Positions 26,501 through 28,509 of a stretch of 28,509 nucleotides of DNA are shown here, in pieces. This DNA is from an uncultured Acetatifactor sp. GTDB lineage: Bacteria; Bacillota; Clostridia; Lachnospirales; Lachnospiraceae. Where the stretch lies: positions 1 through 28,509 of the forward strand of contig CAJUFO010000057.1 of NCBI GenBank assembly GCA_910585615.1, given 5' to 3'. The stretch's first letter is position 1; the number at the start of each line of letters is the position of its first letter. Position numbers and translations under genes: made by a program. The notes beneath the pieces are model-generated. The model saw nothing but the letters and a program-made list of their open reading frames with translations. It made no database searches and was not told the DNA's origin.

Positions 26501-27340
26501 GCCTGATATCGTACAATTTAAAACGTTTATCTCGCCACTCGCACCGTCCCAACACTTATTCCAGCTATCACCTACAATACCACCAACAATAAAAACACCA
26601 GCCGAAATCTCATTATTACAATATATATCAATATTGCAATTTTCGACTGATACATTTTCTATATTCCCTTCGCTTTCACCGAACAATCCAATCACGCTAT
26701 CCAGACAATTGTCCCTTTTAATTGTTAGATTGCTAATGATATATCCATTACCATTATAAGAACCACTAAATTTTACGTATTTAGTAGTTATATTTCCTTC
26801 TTCCTCCTGAATGTAGGAATACCCAATCGGCTCCCAATTCCATCCGCTCAAATCAATATCTGCAATCTGCACATAATGAGCCTCCAGATTATTTCTTACT
26901 GCATCCAATTGTTCTGCCGTAGCTATCTGATAAGGGTTTTCCTCAGAGCCATCCCCTCCCGCAAAAGCGACGCTTCCCGCATTCTCTGAACCCAATATAT
27001 CCTGCATCTCTTCCGAATCCGCATTATCCTCGAAATCTTCCAATTGCTCTTGTATTTCATCCTCCCTTTTGAATGTTTCTGGTGCAAGTTCTCCTATCTC
27101 TGTAGATGCTGATTCCTCTGGTGCTTCAGGCTTTTTTTCAATTTCTAGTGTTCCATTTTCTAAACTATTAGTTCCCTCTTCTGAAGCATTCCATAATATC
27201 TCCGATACATTTTCTCTCACTAATCCAACTACCTGATAAGGCTCTTTCACATTATTTGCTGCATGTGCAATACTACCTGTGTCGATATTTCCAACCAGTA
27301 AAATTATAGCCAACAAAAATGTTATAACTTTTTTCTTCAT
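23141..27340 (-). CDS. Secreted GLUG-like/beta-helix protein with Ig-like domains and C-terminal dockerin
   Basis: A 1399-aa secreted protein. The signal peptide is residues 1-27 (ending AHA). An acidic linker follows (50-125). Residues 130-500 start GSEENPYQIATAEQL and hold GLUG-like repeats (GGIVG, GGITG, GGICG, GGIIG, GGIAG alternating with NYGNI segments), a probable beta-helix. Two Ig-like regions cover about 528-612 and 625-720. Residues 730-1065 form a mostly helical region that I do not recognise. An InlB-like GHRFIGWYEDD repeat (about 1205-1245), a regulatory-like beta domain (1254-1334) and a type I dockerin (1335-1399; loops GDVTGDGRVNARD and GDVTGDGRINARD) end the protein. There is no wall anchor, so display would depend on the dockerin. 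GGAGGG is 6 nt before the ATG. The role is probably adhesion; no catalytic motif was seen. Confidence 0.9.
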   Translation of the reverse strand: MKKKVITFLLAIILLVGNIDTGSIAHAANNVKEPYQVVGLVRENVSEILWNASEEGTNSLENGTLEIEKKPEAPEESASTEIGELAPETFKREDEIQEQLEDFEDNADSEEMQDILGSENAGSVAFAGGDGSEENPYQIATAEQLDAVRNNLEAHYVQIADIDLSGWNWEPIGYSYIQEEEGNITTKYVKFSGSYNGNGYIISNLTIKRDNCLDSVIGLFGESEGNIENVSVENCNIDIYCNNEISAGVFIVGGIVGDSWNKCWDGASGEINVLNCTISGDIRVRNAHSVRVGGITGIGNCNDSSNYANIYVESVVYGDCAGEVICGGITGGTNTVNTVIKNCMNYGNITITADSFLYCGGICGQHGEINNCFNYGDITGNIIAYRGYRVSDGPNVGLGGIIGETSSDSGINKSINYGNISCSSLETMENRVCVGGIAGALYSSRIADSYNYGKNITCEGVYNVGRIVGGAFRIINCYSIATTLVNGVIPTENIGHNQINGATIGAESDTQTEIKFGKDSHSFGNPVSGYSGDIITAVLLLNSDQYTVDDLALVSSDNKIFEVNSIEKDMSESVTADATEQTATVHLKMKETGTADILITAPDGTLVSVPVTSEEAKGGEDGIDVRSSDVYIGEVALAVVQVSNDGSFSESGFEWTSSNKNIISIVSVEEVCSLGDAIYFYIKVKGEGMSSGEARITITFSDGRRASCLVKNLGNKPKTEKPFYQVQEKKEGYELLQDYGNKWTEAYNEYIAKVNKALKKYASSDAGKQETIIASKAKEMKQNDSTSRSKYLNFATNFPNAWKDSAYNALAKFLCDNTCSKMDFGNNTNSLSIVNTVFKSLSNASEKYEYGNVVMEVECFQFSGTKLGTITCYNKKGPQKRYRAEITSTVSECRAAISSYYKELSNLENAAIYNVYTAVAQDILGESISKFTEKWLKARINKYAAQLNMAGVGDLCNDLITCNKYYQFVGKIVQGDMASADKLIGTIAGLKFEDTTIVDRLAKKAAKNLDKAGKELYQAYIDYINGNLKENILQRMWRTILCCPISVTVWNSNGEQIGYVGDDDIWYTNTIYMEERGDAVIVDSYTDEKISFIALGTDYGMMNCSVEEYDKGSIPIGRMNFYDIPLDPGTSVSLALPDTLAGNMDSLWLISSDGENIPADEYISVSQDGCVTINCSIETNDGISGDAISGEGIYVRGDAAVLTAIPQSGHRFIGWYEDDVLLTTSEIYEFMARDNLNLKAVFAGEQEMEDEGYSISGEVSGFGEENEEVLVQLISSNGIVTAETQVKGRNAQYVLENVFAGGYILRACKKNHVTRDYPITVTADSTTQQNMELWLVGDVTGDGRVNARDKKMVYNHIAGTSPLEGYPFSVGDVTGDGRINARDKKMLYNHIAGNALLWN

Positions 27341-27462
27341 CTGGCTCCCTCCCCATACTTTTTATTAATTCTTTCCTCAGATACTCCTATCCCAATCTCT
27401 CCACCCCATACCCAAAATCTCGCAGCAATACCTTATCGTTTCCCCTCCCGCACAATTATTCT

Positions 27463-27639
27463 TCACGACTTACAGCGCCTTTCCGTTTCCCCATGCTCAA
27501 TCATGCAATCCCGCGCATACTTCATGGATTTTGCTATCATCAATATCACCTTCTGGCTCTCCAGCGGGAGATCCACCGCATTATTAATGATTTCATTTGC
27601 TATAGCCGCATTGTTTGCCGAACCTTTCTGCTTTGTCAA
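27463..27639 (-). CDS. Small 58-aa protein of unknown function, TTG start
   Basis: A 58-codon frame starts at TTG (27639-27637) with AGAGGGG 6 nt upstream and a near-consensus promoter just beyond it. It has a TGA stop at 27463. The protein starts MTKQKGSANNAAIANEI and continues with a helical, amphipathic stretch ending in basic residues (ERRCKS). No family is recognised. It is divergent from the XRE gene and precedes the GLUG-like dockerin gene by 122 nt on the same strand, so it may be the first cistron of the surface operon. The downstream gap (27341-27462) holds no clear promoter. Small proteins divergent from phage-type repressors are often Cro-like or antirepressor-like, but no HTH is evident here. 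Confidence 0.6.
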   Translation of the reverse strand: MTKQKGSANNAAIANEIINNAVDLPLESQKVILMIAKSMKYARDCMIEHGETERRCKS

Positions 27640-27653
27640 TGTAATCCCCTCTT

Positions 27654-27756
27654 TTCATTTGCTTTGTAAATGAATTGTATCATGGTATTTTCGCATTGTC
27701 AATGAATATCATAATATACCTTTTCATTTACAGCGCTTTTTTTCCTTGACAATGAA
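27654..27756. promoter_or_regulatory. Operator-like AATGAA/TTCATT repeats in the divergent region
   Basis: The hexamer AATGAA or its complement occurs at 27654-27659, 27669-27674, 27701-27706, 27723-27728 and 27751-27756, and once more over the XRE start (27791-27796). TTCATTT (27654-27660) and AAATGAA (27668-27674) form a perfect inverted repeat over the expected minus-strand start site. CATTG-T-CAATG (27694-27704) overlaps the minus -35. The layout fits repression of both promoters by the XRE protein. Confidence 0.55.
27674..27702 (-). promoter_or_regulatory. Promoter of the 58-aa gene and possibly the surface genes
   Basis: On the minus strand a perfect TTGACA (27702-27697) and TACAAT (27679-27674) are spaced by exactly 17 nt, close to sigma-A consensus. 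The leader to the TTG start is about 30 nt. Confidence 0.8.
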
Positions 27757-27774
27757 TTTGTGGTATTGTATACT
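27746..27774 (+). promoter_or_regulatory. Promoter of the XRE regulator
   Basis: TTGACA (27746-27751) and TATACT (27769-27774) are spaced by exactly 17 nt. Transcription should start near 27781, so the ribosome site GAGGTG (27781-27786) would lie at the very 5' end of the message, giving an almost leaderless transcript. Confidence 0.8.
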
Positions 27775-27791
27775 CTCGTAGAGGTGATAGA

Positions 27792-28142
27792 ATGAATTCT
27801 TTAGGTGAAAGATTGAATTATGCCCGCAAGAAGAACGGCTATACACAGGACTCCCTTGCCACAGCGATTGGAGTGTCCCGGGGAGTCATCTATAACCTTG
27901 AAAAAAATAAAACTGAACCGCAGGCCATTGTAATCAATGCCATCTGCAATATTTTGAAAGTCAATAAGGACTGGCTTGTCAATGGGGAGGGGGAAATGGA
28001 AGACACCCGTGATGTTTCCCAGAGTGCCAAAGTATTGGCAGAATTGTATAATATCGCAAAGGAATTATCAGAAGATGAGCAGCTCTATCTGCTGGATACT
28101 GTTAAAGCGTTAAAGCAGCGTTTAAAACGGAACAGGGACTAG
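27792..28142 (+). CDS. XRE-family HTH transcriptional regulator
   Basis: A 116-aa DNA-binding protein and the only plus-strand gene in the window. The HTH covers about residues 5-60 (LGERLNYARKKNGYTQDSLA, then IGVSRGVIYNLEKNKTEPQ) and is the phage-repressor type. The remainder is acidic and helical and probably dimerises. GAGGTGATAGA precedes the ATG. Divergence from a small minus-strand gene and the repeated hexamers between them suggest autoregulation and control of the minus operon. A stem around the stop (28140-28146 with 28177-28183) lacks a U-tract. Confidence 0.9.
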   Translation: MNSLGERLNYARKKNGYTQDSLATAIGVSRGVIYNLEKNKTEPQAIVINAICNILKVNKDWLVNGEGEMEDTRDVSQSAKVLAELYNIAKELSEDEQLYLLDTVKALKQRLKRNRD

Positions 28143-28169
28143 GCGGTAACCCAATATATAAATTGAATC

Positions 28170-28370
28170 TTACTTGCCGCCTACAGTACAGTGGGCAGCA
28201 GCATGCATACTCGCCGTGCGCTCTCTTTCATTTTGCCGTATCTTAATTTCAATCGCTTCATTCAACTCCGCAAAATTACTACATGTCAATCTACGAACCA
28301 CATGCTTCTCATGCGGTTTTGATGAAGCCTTTTTCGCAAATGAGCGAACCTTGCTATTCATATAAGCCAT
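28170..28370 (-). CDS. Small hypothetical protein (66 aa)
   Basis: A 66-codon basic protein beginning MAYMNSKVRSFAKKASSKPH with AAGGGAAAGGA upstream of the ATG. It is convergent with the XRE gene and only 27 nt from its stop. No domain is recognised and there is no signal peptide. A same-length frame exists on the opposite strand; the minus frame is preferred because of its ribosome site and upstream promoter. It could still be spurious. Confidence 0.5.
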   Translation of the reverse strand: MAYMNSKVRSFAKKASSKPHEKHVVRRLTCSNFAELNEAIEIKIRQNERERTASMHAAAHCTVGGK

Positions 28371-28445
28371 CTTTGTTTCCTTTCCCTTGTTACCAAGATA
28401 AAGTCATGGATGTTAAATCATGCCTTAGTCCAAATAAACATTTTG

Positions 28446-28454
28446 ATTGTATCA
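28446..28454 (-). promoter_or_regulatory. Candidate extended -10 promoter for the 66-aa gene
   Basis: On the minus strand TGATACAAT (28454-28446) is an extended -10 within an AT-rich stretch. No good -35 is seen 17 nt upstream. Nothing else is recognised between 28371 and the window end. Confidence 0.4.
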
Positions 28455-28509
28455 TAAAATTAAAACTAATTTTTGATTATCCTTTTATAAGTTCTTATAT
28501 GCCGGTATA

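Noticed and set aside
27373..27466. 29-codon GTG frame overlapping the stop of the 58-aa gene
   Set aside because: It is very short, has no clear ribosome site and shows no recognisable feature.
28140..28183. Bidirectional terminator between the XRE and 66-aa genes
   Set aside because: A 7-bp inverted repeat spans both stops, but no U-tract follows on either strand and the loop is about 30 nt.
28174..28365. 63-codon plus-strand frame opposite the 66-aa gene
   Set aside because: It lacks a ribosome site and promoter; the minus-strand frame has both.

Overview
The window looks like chromosome of a gut-type Lachnospiraceae or related Clostridia. The signs are strong AGGAGG ribosome sites, a YesM/YesN regulator pair, an LplA/LplB/LplC-type sugar importer, cytoplasmic GH13 and GH88 enzymes, and large secreted proteins with DUF285 leucine-rich repeats, GLUG-like repeats and dockerins. 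The species cannot be read from the sequence. Almost every gene lies on the minus strand; the exception is one XRE regulator near the right end.

Bases 1-15400 are GC-rich and form a carbohydrate-use region. In transcription order (right to left) it holds a GH88 unsaturated glucuronyl hydrolase, two ABC permeases, a sugar-binding lipoprotein and a GH13 alpha-glycosidase. These are followed by a PHP-family phosphatase, a sensor kinase and an AraC-type response regulator that overlap by 4 nt at both junctions. Last come a type I pullulanase, a small membrane-anchored C39-like peptidase and a 4-alpha-glucanotransferase with an unusual charged tail. The inferred logic is sensing and import of oligosaccharides, trimming of uronic-acid ends, and cytoplasmic breakdown of alpha-glucan. 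Terminators, promoters and a cre-like site can be placed between several of these units.

Bases 15412-17300 hold an AAA-ATPase/PD-(D/E)XK protein split by one extra G in a run of seven, preceded by an unusual set of nested inverted repeats.

Bases 17301-27340 are AT-richer and hold the most interesting part: three consecutive secreted-protein genes. Two are very large proteins (1399 aa, GLUG-like; 1322 aa, DUF285 LRR) that end in the same regulatory-like domain plus type I dockerin cassette. Between them lies a 555-aa protein with an N-terminal cohesin-like domain, an Ig-like domain, CxxC motifs, an X2-like domain, an Asn/Gly stalk and a sortase signal (SPRTG). I read this as a small cohesin-dockerin surface display system that mounts adhesin-like rather than enzymatic cargo on a wall-anchored receptor. 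The domain calls are by eye and the binding is a hypothesis.

Upstream is a divergent control region. It has two near-consensus promoters, repeated AATGAA/TTCATT hexamers, a phage-repressor-like XRE gene on the plus strand and a previously unlisted 58-codon gene on the minus strand. The minus promoter points toward the surface genes, so the XRE protein may control them. A small hypothetical gene closes the window. The left edge carries a hairpin that resembles the right end of an IS200/IS605 element.
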